From the NCBI RefSeq assembly GCF_003382565.3, contig NZ_CP086253.1:2232001-2296000 (forward strand): a DNA stretch of 64,000 nucleotides. Direction: 5' to 3'. This document shows positions 55,432-62,390 of the stretch, piece after piece. The position numbers and the translations under genes were made by a program. Position 1 is the stretch's first letter. Every line of letters starts with the position of its first letter. Below the pieces are notes generated by a model. It did not search any database. It saw only the letters and a list, made by a program, of their open reading frames with translations, and was not told the origin of the DNA. Source of the DNA: Pectobacterium aquaticum. Lineage in GTDB: Bacteria; Pseudomonadota; Gammaproteobacteria; Enterobacterales; Enterobacteriaceae.

Positions 55432-55671
55432 TCAAACACCCTGTGACGCGCCCCATGCATCATACTGCGATTGTATCCCCAGCCACATTTCAGCGCTGAC
55501 ATGCAGAGCTATTTCTAACTGTGCAGCAATGTCTGGCGTGATCTTCATATCGCCGCTCAAGAGCTTTTCTACTATGTCCTGCGGCAAATTAAGCTGCTTT
55601 GCCGTTTCTGCAACAGAATGATGGCCGAGATATTCCCGTAACACGTCAGCAGGATGCGATGGATTATGCAT
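55432..55671 (-). CDS. HigA-family XRE helix-turn-helix protein (orphan antitoxin-like or phage repressor)
   Basis: 79 residues from the ATG at 55671 (a GTG at 55698 would add nine). The fold is that of COG3093 HigA/VapI proteins: HPADVLREYLGHHSVAETAKQL, the recognition helix QDIVEKLLSGDMKI, and PDIAAQLEIALHVSAEMWLGIQ. The usual HigB toxin gene upstream is missing; only a short palindrome-rich intergenic region is there. It may therefore work as phage repressor or immunity factor (inference). Second copy at 63409-63648. Confidence 0.8.
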   Translation of the reverse strand: MHNPSHPADVLREYLGHHSVAETAKQLNLPQDIVEKLLSGDMKITPDIAAQLEIALHVSAEMWLGIQSQYDAWGASQGV

Positions 55672-55738
55672 AATATTATGAGTCTCAGATTTTATCACAT
55701 TGATTAATAATGTTTTTTAATTTTGCGAGCAATATAAA

Positions 55739-55756
55739 TCTTGCGCATGCGCAAGA
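55739..55756. promoter_or_regulatory. 18-bp perfect palindrome upstream of the HigA-like gene
   Basis: TCTTGCGCATGCGCAAGA lies about 70 bp before the HigA-like start, a suitable place for an operator of that helix-turn-helix protein. It shares the GCATGC core with palindromes at 57270 and 59756. Repeated at 63716-63733. Confidence 0.6.
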
Positions 55757-55770
55757 AATAGAAGGTTCCG

Positions 55771-55816
55771 GTTAGTGTACTTACCTCCTCGCAAGCTGCG
55801 GGGGTAAGCACGCTAA
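55771..55816. other. Long imperfect hairpin after gIV, candidate packaging signal or terminator
   Basis: Arms 55771-55792 and 55796-55816 pair with few mismatches around AAGCT and overlap the secretin stop codon. In Ff phages the packaging-signal hairpin sits directly after gene IV. There is no T-run, so it is not a typical terminator. Role inferred from position. Confidence 0.45.
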
Positions 55817-57024
55817 CGCTTCACCTTCTTGGCTTGCAGAACAACCACAATATCTGTCTTGCTCTGCTCCGATCCTTTGGTGCTGAATACGGAAGGTAAA
55901 AATGACAAGCCCGTATTCTGGTCAGTCGATTTATTATCAGCCAAACCGCCAATCAAAATGATATCGCCATCGTTAACTGAGACCGATGTTTGAATATTGC
56001 GCTTCATCAGTGTTGGCGAGTTATTCACGCCAGTATCGGTTTTGGCGAAACTGGACAGTTCCTGGCTAATCGTCAGGTCGATGATCTGAGCGCGAACCTC
56101 AGGGAAAACGTTAAAAATGACACCACTGGAACGGTATTCGACGGACTGTACCGCATTTTGTCCCTGAAACGTCACATTGCTGATCACCGGCACATCAGAG
56201 CCGACTGAGAAACTGGCCGTGCTGCCAGAACGTGCCCGGAGAGATGGCGAACTGACAACCCGAAATCGACTATCAGTGTTGAATAACTCATATAACGCAT
56301 TGAGATTGCCCGAAGAAAATTTCACAAAGTTATCCATGCTGGCGTTGCTGCCAGATGATCCTATCTGGATCGAAAAACGTTGATTTAACAGTTTAGCCGC
56401 GATCGCCAAACCGGAGCCGTTACGTTCTGTGGTCTGGACTTCATAGACATAACCGCCGACATAGATTTCATCACTGGGGGTATCAACGGAAGGAATAACC
56501 TGTTGTAACCGTTGAATATCTTCTGATGTGCCATAAAAAACCAATACATCACCCGGCGCAGACACATTAAAGCCATTTTGCACTGTCAGCGAGTTGTTAA
56601 TGGTGCCAGAACGATTATCTGACACGCCAAATTTACCCTCTGGAACAATGCTGGCCAGCACCGATGCCAGATAAGCAACACTGCGGTATTTTGGTTGATA
56701 AACATAGGGATTTTTTGGCGTTTTCTTCTCAATCACAGGCAAATTATAGATGTAATCGACACCATTTTTTGAGGATACACCGATGTTCATATTCTGGAGA
56801 TAACGCGTGAAAAAGTCCCGTGCATCCTGATCTTCCGTGATATGAAACGATACCAAGCGGTTATCAGTAATGACTTCTGGGGCAAGCATAAACGGCCGCT
56901 TAAATACCTGAGAATAAATGAAGGTGACGGATTTGGGCAGCGATACACCATCCAGTTGAAAATCAACACCTTTCGCCAATACCGCTGGCGCCATAAAAAG
57001 CATGAAGAACAATGATTTATTCAT
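55813..57024 (-). CDS. gIV: Phage secretin (pIV), outer-membrane exit channel
   Basis: A 403-residue secretin. Signal peptide (cut near LAKG, residue 18), N0-like domain (VDFQLDGVSLPKSVTFIYSQVF), N1 domain with LVFYGTSEDIQRLQQVIPSVD, and the secretin core with VPVISNVTFQG, GVIFNVFPEVRAQIIDLTISQELS and the closing SVNDGDIILIGGLADNKS. It forms the multimeric channel for virion extrusion. CTXphi lacks its own and uses host EpsD; this phage is self-sufficient. Start overlaps gI by 4 bp. Confidence 0.95.
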   Translation of the reverse strand: MNKSLFFMLFMAPAVLAKGVDFQLDGVSLPKSVTFIYSQVFKRPFMLAPEVITDNRLVSFHITEDQDARDFFTRYLQNMNIGVSSKNGVDYIYNLPVIEKKTPKNPYVYQPKYRSVAYLASVLASIVPEGKFGVSDNRSGTINNSLTVQNGFNVSAPGDVLVFYGTSEDIQRLQQVIPSVDTPSDEIYVGGYVYEVQTTERNGSGLAIAAKLLNQRFSIQIGSSGSNASMDNFVKFSSGNLNALYELFNTDSRFRVVSSPSLRARSGSTASFSVGSDVPVISNVTFQGQNAVQSVEYRSSGVIFNVFPEVRAQIIDLTISQELSSFAKTDTGVNNSPTLMKRNIQTSVSVNDGDIILIGGLADNKSTDQNTGLSFLPSVFSTKGSEQSKTDIVVVLQAKKVKR

Positions 57025-58052
57025 TTCATACTCCCGCTAAAATAGGTTACTCGTTCGTTATCTATCAGCGCATACATCATCATCCCCTGCCCTATAAAAA
57101 CCTCTTTGCCAATCAACCGGAAAACTCCATTGCTGTCAGAAATAATGACGAAATCGGCCCCATGAGCTTTTAATGTGCCAGAAATTTTCCACGTTCTGGA
57201 CAGCGGTAGTGTCGCAACTGGTGGTGAAGGTGCCGCCACAGAAGATAAAGGCGCTGCTGGTTCTGTTTTTTGTGCATGCACAATTTTTTGATTATTTTCC
57301 TGCCCTCGGTTAAGGAAGGAATAAACAAAGAAAATAGCGACGGAGATCGACATGATGGAGAAAAAAAGCACAACCCAGAGTTTGGTCTGACGAAAAATGT
57401 TCTGCCTTTTATCAACACGCGCCTCTTTGGCATTCTTCTCATCATGAGAACGGTACAAAGAAAAATACTGTGGGTTATATTTTTCCTGATAGCTGGACGT
57501 CAGATATTTTGTAAAAGGTTTTGCCCCCATATAAACATCGACGCGATACCGTTTAGCCAATCCTAACGCCAGATGTTTTTGCATGCGGTATGTGGTTTCA
57601 ATACGTGATTTAATAAAACGGCAGAGCGTCCCCAAATCCTGAGAGATAACGACGATATCACAGGTAAATCCGCTATCCTTATCTGAGAAATGGCGATGTT
57701 CAGCAAAAAAAGAACGATGCCCCTTCAGCAACATTTTATCTGTTTCCCAGAAACGCCATGCTTCGTCAATACAGATTAAATCACCGGGTTTGCAAAACGT
57801 ATCACCTGCCCCTTTATAAGGCAGAAAGTCTTCCTTATTGACATCATCATCAGAAACCGGAATAACAATGCCGGGTGTAATATCTTTTAGTTTTTCATCA
57901 TTAAGAATGAACTTCATAAAGTTATCATGGGTTACTCCTTCAATGTTCGTCACAATACGACGACCATTTAGAAAAGCAGGCAGCATAACCGAACGAACCA
58001 CTTCGTATGTTTTGCCTGACCCATTAATGCCAATATACGCGGTAATCGACAT
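57021..58052 (-). CDS. gI: Zot-family assembly ATPase (pI)
   Basis: A 343-residue inner-membrane morphogenesis protein of the zonular occludens toxin family. Walker A GINGSGKTYEVV (residues 8-19), Walker B-like GDLICIDEAWRFW (near residue 90), and a single membrane helix WVVLFFSIMSISVAIFFVYSFL (about 228-249) leading to a periplasmic tail. It powers virion assembly and contacts pIV, whose gene it overlaps. The periplasmic part shows no clear resemblance to the Zot active peptide of Vibrio. Confidence 0.95.
   Translation of the reverse strand: MSITAYIGINGSGKTYEVVRSVMLPAFLNGRRIVTNIEGVTHDNFMKFILNDEKLKDITPGIVIPVSDDDVNKEDFLPYKGAGDTFCKPGDLICIDEAWRFWETDKMLLKGHRSFFAEHRHFSDKDSGFTCDIVVISQDLGTLCRFIKSRIETTYRMQKHLALGLAKRYRVDVYMGAKPFTKYLTSSYQEKYNPQYFSLYRSHDEKNAKEARVDKRQNIFRQTKLWVVLFFSIMSISVAIFFVYSFLNRGQENNQKIVHAQKTEPAAPLSSVAAPSPPVATLPLSRTWKISGTLKAHGADFVIISDSNGVFRLIGKEVFIGQGMMMYALIDNERVTYFSGSMK
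57270..57283. promoter_or_regulatory. GCATGC-centred palindrome inside gI
   Basis: TTGTGCATGCACAA, perfect 14-bp palindrome, the same core as 59756-59771. It lies within gI coding sequence flanked by T-runs. Function unknown. Confidence 0.4.
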
Positions 58053-58055
58053 AAT

Positions 58056-58343
58056 TTACCCTATCAGCGGAATGCGTCGAATAATGAATCGAGTCAACCA
58101 AGCTGAAAGTACAATTTTAATCCCATATGGCAACATCATCAGATTGGCGAAATACCAGACCGAATCAGGAAATTGTGCAAAGACTTCCCGAATATTTATA
58201 TCGACGGGTAATCGTTCCTGAAGCAAGGGAATAGCCTCAGAAACGAAAAGGTAAATTGCAGTGAAAAATACGAATTTAATGACGATACTTTTAAATAACC
58301 AGACAAGAATAGAGTTTAATGCGGAAATAAGAATACCAAACAT
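58056..58343 (-). CDS. gVI: Minor coat protein pVI-like (DUF2523)
   Basis: A 95-residue hydrophobic protein with three membrane segments (LNSILVWLFKSIVIKFVFFTAIYLFV; LMMLPYGIKIVLSAWL), matching DUF2523/pVI proteins that cap the virion with pIII. Located between gIII and gI, as in other inoviruses, with 3-8 bp gaps. Confidence 0.88.
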   Translation of the reverse strand: MFGILISALNSILVWLFKSIVIKFVFFTAIYLFVSEAIPLLQERLPVDINIREVFAQFPDSVWYFANLMMLPYGIKIVLSAWLTRFIIRRIPLIG

Positions 58344-58351
58344 AATCTCAC

Positions 58352-59560
58352 CTATGCACTGAGTATGATTCGTAAAGCTGCAAGTGACCAGAGAATAGAA
58401 GCAAACAGTTGTATTAATGTTCGGAATTTCTCAAGTAAAGTACAATGCGCATCTACTGTGAAAGTTCGGTTATTCCATTCAAAGGAATACGTTGGACATT
58501 GTGCGGTTCTGACAGGAATATCGTAATTTTGCAGAAAAGGCATTAAGGAAAAAATGGGGCTCAATATATCCCGTCCGGTGGGTATATTTGATAACTCCGG
58601 TGGTGATATTTTAGGGTCTGTTCCTATCACGGTATTATTACCGGATGAAGGAACTGATTCAGCAGGTAGTTCACCCGTAAAAGTGGCATCAGGTTGAATA
58701 AAATCCCCCACGGTTGGTTTACTCGATGATGCTGCGGATACATCTGCGGCGGTAATCGGATCACTGGCTGGATACGTTTGCGGTGAGGCAGATTGCCAAA
58801 TCTTATTCGCTATTTCAGCCGTCACTTCTGGGGATAATTGCGTATCGAGTTCAGCTTGGGAAATACCATCAATCGCTTGCTGTATAGGCAATGATGTCAC
58901 TGTGTATTGGTCTGTTGATGGTGAATAGTTTTCCTGACAGGAGGCAATCGCTTTGGATGAGTTACTACAATTAACAAGATTAGCGCTACCTGTTTGCCAC
59001 ACATCTTTTTTATCAGCGTCTCTATAAATCACTACGGTTCTTAAATCCTCACGTGTGCTGTCACGTTCATAGGAACGAATTTCATATGCTTTACAGTAAT
59101 CGCTATTAAGAGAACATATATTGGCTAGTACTTCAGCCAGAGTGGATCCATCATTAGCACGATATTTCCAATAAACGCCTTTGACCCCCACTTCTTTCGA
59201 CGGATCGTAGACCTTCACTTGTACGGTCGATTCATCCATAAAGAACCATGCTAATGCCCCTGAAGCCGCTAAGATAATCAGTTTGCCGCGGCCAACCAAA
59301 GCGCCACTCAGCATCGTACTCATCCACGAACGACCCGTAACCGTCCCCAATCGTAACACGGATGATGATTGTGCTATGGAAGCAGATGATTTACTGATAT
59401 CCGTTAGCGTACTGTAATAACGTGGATCATTGACGGAAAAGCCGCGTGAAATGAGTTTACTTTTAACGGTATCATTAATAGCCGTGGTGACATGACTGGC
59501 TGAATAAGCGAATACGGATGGCGATAATAACAATGAGGCAATTAACAACGGGATCTTCAT
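58352..59560 (-). CDS. gIII: Adsorption protein pIII-like (TspB-type)
   Basis: A 402-residue secreted minor coat protein. ATG at 59560 with GGTGA is preferred over ATG at 59572. Signal peptide ends near SVFA-YS. A membrane helix (GKLIILAASGALAWFFMD) follows residues 90-110; the central part has several Cys (ANICSLNSDYCKAYE, LVNCSNS, ASCQENYS) likely forming disulfides. A Ser/Pro-rich linker then leads to a C-terminal domain with CPTYSFEWNNRTFTVDAHC and a final anchor helix, as in Neisseria TspB-like phage proteins. It should bind the host pilus or another receptor; host range is set here. Confidence 0.85.
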   Translation of the reverse strand: MKIPLLIASLLLSPSVFAYSASHVTTAINDTVKSKLISRGFSVNDPRYYSTLTDISKSSASIAQSSSVLRLGTVTGRSWMSTMLSGALVGRGKLIILAASGALAWFFMDESTVQVKVYDPSKEVGVKGVYWKYRANDGSTLAEVLANICSLNSDYCKAYEIRSYERDSTREDLRTVVIYRDADKKDVWQTGSANLVNCSNSSKAIASCQENYSPSTDQYTVTSLPIQQAIDGISQAELDTQLSPEVTAEIANKIWQSASPQTYPASDPITAADVSAASSSKPTVGDFIQPDATFTGELPAESVPSSGNNTVIGTDPKISPPELSNIPTGRDILSPIFSLMPFLQNYDIPVRTAQCPTYSFEWNNRTFTVDAHCTLLEKFRTLIQLFASILWSLAALRIILSA

Positions 59561-59629
59561 ATCATTCACCATTTGAAAGAATATCAGATGTAATTAAATA
59601 GCATTATAAAAAGATGAGATAATTAGTCG

Positions 59630-59710
59630 TTAACCTTTAAATCCAACAATAACAGCCCAAGCAGATAGCAGCCCCCAAGCAAAGACAATGATAAGAATAT
59701 TATCAGCCAT
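59630..59710 (-). CDS. Tiny 26-residue hydrophobic coat-type peptide (pVII/pIX-like)
   Basis: Minus-strand frame MADNILIIVFAWGLLSAWAV ends IVGFKG and stop. GAGGTG lies six bases before the ATG. A single membrane helix and small size match minor coat proteins pVII or pIX of Ff phages (about 32 residues). It is located between gVIII and gIII. It is short enough to be missed by gene finders. Confidence 0.7.
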   Translation of the reverse strand: MADNILIIVFAWGLLSAWAVIVGFKG

Positions 59711-59733
59711 ATAGCACCTCAGCCATGCACAAA

Positions 59734-59751
59734 GGGGGATATGACTCCCCC
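59734..59751 (-). terminator. Hairpin after the major coat gene
   Basis: A GGGGGA/TCCCCC stem with a 6-base loop sits between gVIII and the 26-residue ORF. Ff phages carry a central terminator at this spot, which raises coat-protein mRNA. The T-tail is short. Confidence 0.6.
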
Positions 59752-59755
59752 CACT

Positions 59756-59771
59756 TTTGTGCATGCACAAA
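59756..59771. promoter_or_regulatory. 16-bp perfect palindrome downstream of gVIII
   Basis: TTTGTGCATGCACAAA, perfect dyad; a further half copy (CCATGCACAAAG) is at 59723-59734. It shares its core with 57270-57283. Confidence 0.5.
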
Positions 59772-59772
59772 C

Positions 59773-60006
59773 TTACGCACCGCGCACCATTGAGCGAATA
59801 TGTCGGATACCTGCGACAGCTAACGCAATACCGATAGCTCCGGCAGCTATCGACATTAAAACAGCAATCACGCTGGAGAAATCAATATTTGCCACCAAGG
59901 GAGCAAAATCAATAGAACCGGAGGTTGTTTCGGCGGCACTGACAGATTGCACTGCAACCATTGCCGGAATAACCAATGTATTAACAGCAATACGTTTCAT
60001 TTTCAT
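59773..60006 (-). CDS. gVIII: Major coat protein pVIII
   Basis: A 77-residue precursor. Signal peptide cut at VSA-AE (residue 24) gives a mature coat protein of about 53 residues with acidic start (AETTSGSIDF), a membrane-spanning core (SSVIAVLMSIAAGAIGIALAVAG) and a basic C-terminus (RHIRSMVRGA) that faces DNA. This charge pattern is diagnostic for inovirus coats. AGGTGA precedes the ATG. Confidence 0.92.
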   Translation of the reverse strand: MKMKRIAVNTLVIPAMVAVQSVSAAETTSGSIDFAPLVANIDFSSVIAVLMSIAAGAIGIALAVAGIRHIRSMVRGA

Positions 60007-60013
60007 AATTCAC

Positions 60014-60211
60014 CTATGTGTTTTTAACAGCACGAACAATAATTCCGAGTGTATAAGAGACTAACCATAAACTCAGAATTGAGGAAAATCCGACACCCCA
60101 GACTTGAGCTAAATAGACATAATCCAGTTGGGCGATATTTTCTGAAATTGTTAATGTTATTTTGCTACATACTGCTGAGGGGTCACAAATGGAGCCTTGA
60201 ATGTCAGTCAT
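60014..60211 (-). CDS. Small membrane protein, probable minor coat protein
   Basis: 65 residues with one C-terminal helix (VWGVGFSSILSLWLVSYTLGII) and a Cys pair near the N-terminus. It overlaps the gV stop codon (ATGA) and precedes gVIII, where pVII/pIX genes lie in other inoviruses. Family not recognised by sequence. Confidence 0.7.
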   Translation of the reverse strand: MTDIQGSICDPSAVCSKITLTISENIAQLDYVYLAQVWGVGFSSILSLWLVSYTLGIIVRAVKNT

Positions 60212-60480
60212 TTCTTCTCTTCGGGGATCAATACGATACGCCCTATTTGAAGTTGATTATAAGAGCCAACCCGAAACGATGACGAATGTAACGTATAGAA
60301 ACCTGCCTGATAAGCTGGCTGTCCCTCTTCAAGGTTTATTTTAATTAGTTCGGGATAATCCCCGCCTAACCAAGCATACCCCAATTGCTCAAACATTTTA
60401 TATTCTTTCCCGGTTTTTGCTGATACCCCAGAACGGGAATCAAATGTTACCTGAGACGGTTTTATTTCAACTCTGATCAT
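60208..60480 (-). CDS. gV: Single-stranded DNA-binding protein pV
   Basis: A 90-residue protein matching phage IKe gene V protein across its length (IEIKPSQV-type start; SGVSAKTGKEY; LEEGQPAYQAGFYTLHSSSF). It coats the new single-stranded genome and switches from replication to packaging. GGAG is eight bases before the ATG. Follows the replication gene. Confidence 0.95.
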   Translation of the reverse strand: MIRVEIKPSQVTFDSRSGVSAKTGKEYKMFEQLGYAWLGGDYPELIKINLEEGQPAYQAGFYTLHSSSFRVGSYNQLQIGRIVLIPEEKK

Positions 60481-60506
60481 TTATCATTCTCCATTATATA
60501 TATAAT

Positions 60507-61622
60507 TTAAGCAACACGTAAAAAATTAGATTTTCGATACCATTCAGGAATTGGACAATCGGATACAACGACCTCTCTTTTATTACGTACAAATACCGGA
60601 CTAAATTTTGAAATATTACAGCGTTGGGCAATATCAATACCTATCTTGCGTAATCTGGCTCGATGCGTTTGAACCTGTTTTTTGTCAAAATTAAAACTAT
60701 GACCGTGCATCCATTGGATAGCATACATAGCGGTGGTATTGGCTGAACGGGTGTTATCAACGACGCCCTGACGGATTAAATGTTCGCTAATAGTATCAAA
60801 GTCCATAGACGTCACCATTAATGATTTATCAAGAGATATAAACGCATCATGTAGCGTGGTTAAAATTGAATAGTCAGTCAATCCCCAGAACAACAAGCCA
60901 TGTTTTTGCAAAAAACGCGATTTCAGTTTTTGTTCAAAGCGAACAACGCCGTTTTCTTCACAAAACTCAATAACGCGCTGTAAATAACGCACTTCATCAG
61001 AATTTTTACCAAATCTGTTTTCAATCTTACATAAAGCATGCAATTTCAATTCATGAGCTTTGTTATACACCGTGGGGTAAATTAATGTGGCGTTGCCCTT
61101 TTTTGATAACCAGTCAACAGATTTACCGTTGCTATGTAATCTGGGCATACTATTTCGATAAGGTAATGTCGATAACCCAGAAATATAGTCATCTTCATTC
61201 GCCTTCCCTACCCCACGATTTGATGTTAAATGAATTTCCCTGATGCAAGCGCCGTCAGTTACCAGTCCTGCTCGTTCATTTTCTTTTGCCTGACGGGGCC
61301 AAATTTTGGTGCATTTGGTGAATGCAGGCAGCCCCAATTCAGAAAGGATCGTGTTATAAACCTGTACGCAGGCATCAATAGTATGAATACCAAAGAGATT
61401 TTCTAAGCGATTCCAACGTGAAGGATTGCCTGACATTTTCAGCACAGAGCCTCTCACAGAGATAGACACCTGATCGCAGAACGATCCTTTATGTTGGAAC
61501 ACCGGTTGGCACAGATCGCTGGCCTCCCCACTATCAACGTGGATTCGTAGATAAGCGACATCGCTCAGAATGGGTAGTTGATACCCAAAATCCTGTTCGA
61601 TAGTCAGCCAGTCGAAGAACAT
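60507..61622 (-). CDS. gII: Phage replication initiation protein (gII/X, CRI family)
   Basis: A 371-residue rolling-circle initiator of the phage replication family II/X. Conserved FFDWLTIEQDFGYQLP, VRGSVLKMSGNPSRWNRLENLFG, and IYPTVYNKAHELKLHA (likely active Tyr region) are visible. It nicks the plus origin on the double-stranded form, and in a tandem prophage can start at one copy and finish at the next. Its upstream region, with two TGCATG palindromes, is shared with a divergent regulator gene. Confidence 0.92.
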   Translation of the reverse strand: MFFDWLTIEQDFGYQLPILSDVAYLRIHVDSGEASDLCQPVFQHKGSFCDQVSISVRGSVLKMSGNPSRWNRLENLFGIHTIDACVQVYNTILSELGLPAFTKCTKIWPRQAKENERAGLVTDGACIREIHLTSNRGVGKANEDDYISGLSTLPYRNSMPRLHSNGKSVDWLSKKGNATLIYPTVYNKAHELKLHALCKIENRFGKNSDEVRYLQRVIEFCEENGVVRFEQKLKSRFLQKHGLLFWGLTDYSILTTLHDAFISLDKSLMVTSMDFDTISEHLIRQGVVDNTRSANTTAMYAIQWMHGHSFNFDKKQVQTHRARLRKIGIDIAQRCNISKFSPVFVRNKREVVVSDCPIPEWYRKSNFLRVA

Positions 61623-61635
61623 CCGCGCCTCTTAA

Positions 61636-61693
61636 TATGCATGCATACAGTTATGCCATGAAAAAAATGTATCACTTGTCATGCATGTATGCA
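61636..61693. promoter_or_regulatory. Two palindromic operator-like sites in the divergent gII-regulator promoter
   Basis: TATGCATGCATA (61636-61647) and the related TGCATGTATGCA (61682-61693) lie about 46 bp apart, just before gII and its divergent regulator. Spacing near four to five helix turns suggests cooperative binding by the ribbon-helix-helix protein. Confidence 0.6.
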
Positions 61694-61757
61694 AGCGTAA
61701 CCTTACGAGAGCATAACTGTTTAACTATAATGCTCAGAGACAAAAGATGAGGTATCT

Positions 61758-61961
61758 ATGACCACACCCAAACGAACAACGATGGCCATCGTGGCAGAGC
61801 GCAAGCTAAGATTAGAAAGAATGGCAATAGATGCTAGCCATACTGCTGGCCGTGCGATCACCTGGACGGATATAGTGAATCATCTGATTGATAACTATGC
61901 CAAAGATGCGGCGAAAGACCTCATTCACGCCAGTAAGGCATCCAGAGAGACGTCAGAGTAA
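61758..61961 (+). CDS. Ribbon-helix-helix regulator (CopG-like), putative phage repressor
   Basis: A 67-residue basic protein. A short strand (RTTMAIVAERK) is followed by helix 1 (LRLERMAIDAS) and helix 2 (TDIVNHLIDNYAKDAAKDL), the usual order of RHH dimers. It is transcribed divergently from gII and GAGG precedes its ATG. By position it corresponds to RstR of CTXphi, though the fold differs. Likely controls gII expression and its own. Confidence 0.75.
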   Translation: MTTPKRTTMAIVAERKLRLERMAIDASHTAGRAITWTDIVNHLIDNYAKDAAKDLIHASKASRETSE

Positions 61962-61972
61962 AAAAGATAAAA

Positions 61973-62028
61973 ACCGTGGGAAACCACGGTAAAGTTCGGG
62001 TGTCACTGAACCCCGAACCGCTTCGCGG
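61973..62028. other. Cluster of three adjacent hairpins, candidate phage origin
   Basis: Stems ACCGTGG/CCACGGT with a GAAA loop (61973-61990), GTTCGGG/CCCGAAC (61994-62018) and CCGC/GCGG (62018-62028) are packed in a non-coding 154-bp gap. No T-run follows, so a terminator is unlikely. Single-stranded phages place replication origins in such folded intergenic DNA. Confidence 0.55.
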
Positions 62029-62115
62029 TGAAGTTATTGACGAATGAATCTTGTCGAAAAACACAATGATAAGAACTTATGTTTTTAAATAAAAGTGGTA
62101 TTTAACTCAAGGAGT

Positions 62116-62388
62116 ATGAAATTGACCTCAAAAGAATATGCTCAAAAAATAGCAACCCAGTTATGGGATGCACCACATAACTATAAAGAAATATTAATAA
62201 ATGCTGAACGTGTTATCAATAATGCCTTCCTTACCAAGGAAGCCAAACAACGATTTTGGGTAGAGCTGTATCATTACCTTGGCGGTAATAAAAACATATC
62301 GACAGCCAGTCAAGATTCAGCAAAATTACATGAATTAATAGCAAAAGCCAAATCGATTGTCGTGCAAAAAACACAGCAAGGTAACTGA
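62116..62388 (+). CDS. Phage cargo protein of unknown function
   Basis: 90 residues from the ATG at 62116; AAGGAG lies so close that the in-frame TTG at 62122 may be the real start. Mostly helical and charged, no membrane segment (SKEYAQKIATQLWDAPHNYK; RFWVELYHYLGGNK). Family not recognised. It is AT-rich compared with both host and phage core, and ends 2 bp before the next gene, forming a pair at the attP end where inoviruses carry extra genes. Confidence 0.65.
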   Translation: MKLTSKEYAQKIATQLWDAPHNYKEILINAERVINNAFLTKEAKQRFWVELYHYLGGNKNISTASQDSAKLHELIAKAKSIVVQKTQQGN

Positions 62389-62390
62389 AC

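Larger units (their letters stand above)
54998..56023 (+). repeat. Direct repeat, left copy (phage 1)
   Basis: Matches 62975-64000 base for base as far as compared, offset 7,977. It covers the junction, the HigA-like ORFs and the 3' end of the secretin gene; the match is cut only by the window end. Confidence 0.95.

Noticed and set aside
55278..55499. 73-codon forward frame near the HigA-like gene
   Set aside because: Overlaps the preceding small ORF and is partly antisense to the XRE gene; no start signal and no recognisable domain.
57021..58052. Zot protein as an enterotoxin
   Set aside because: The Zot family name comes from the phage assembly ATPase; the toxin activity reported for Vibrio cannot be inferred from this sequence.
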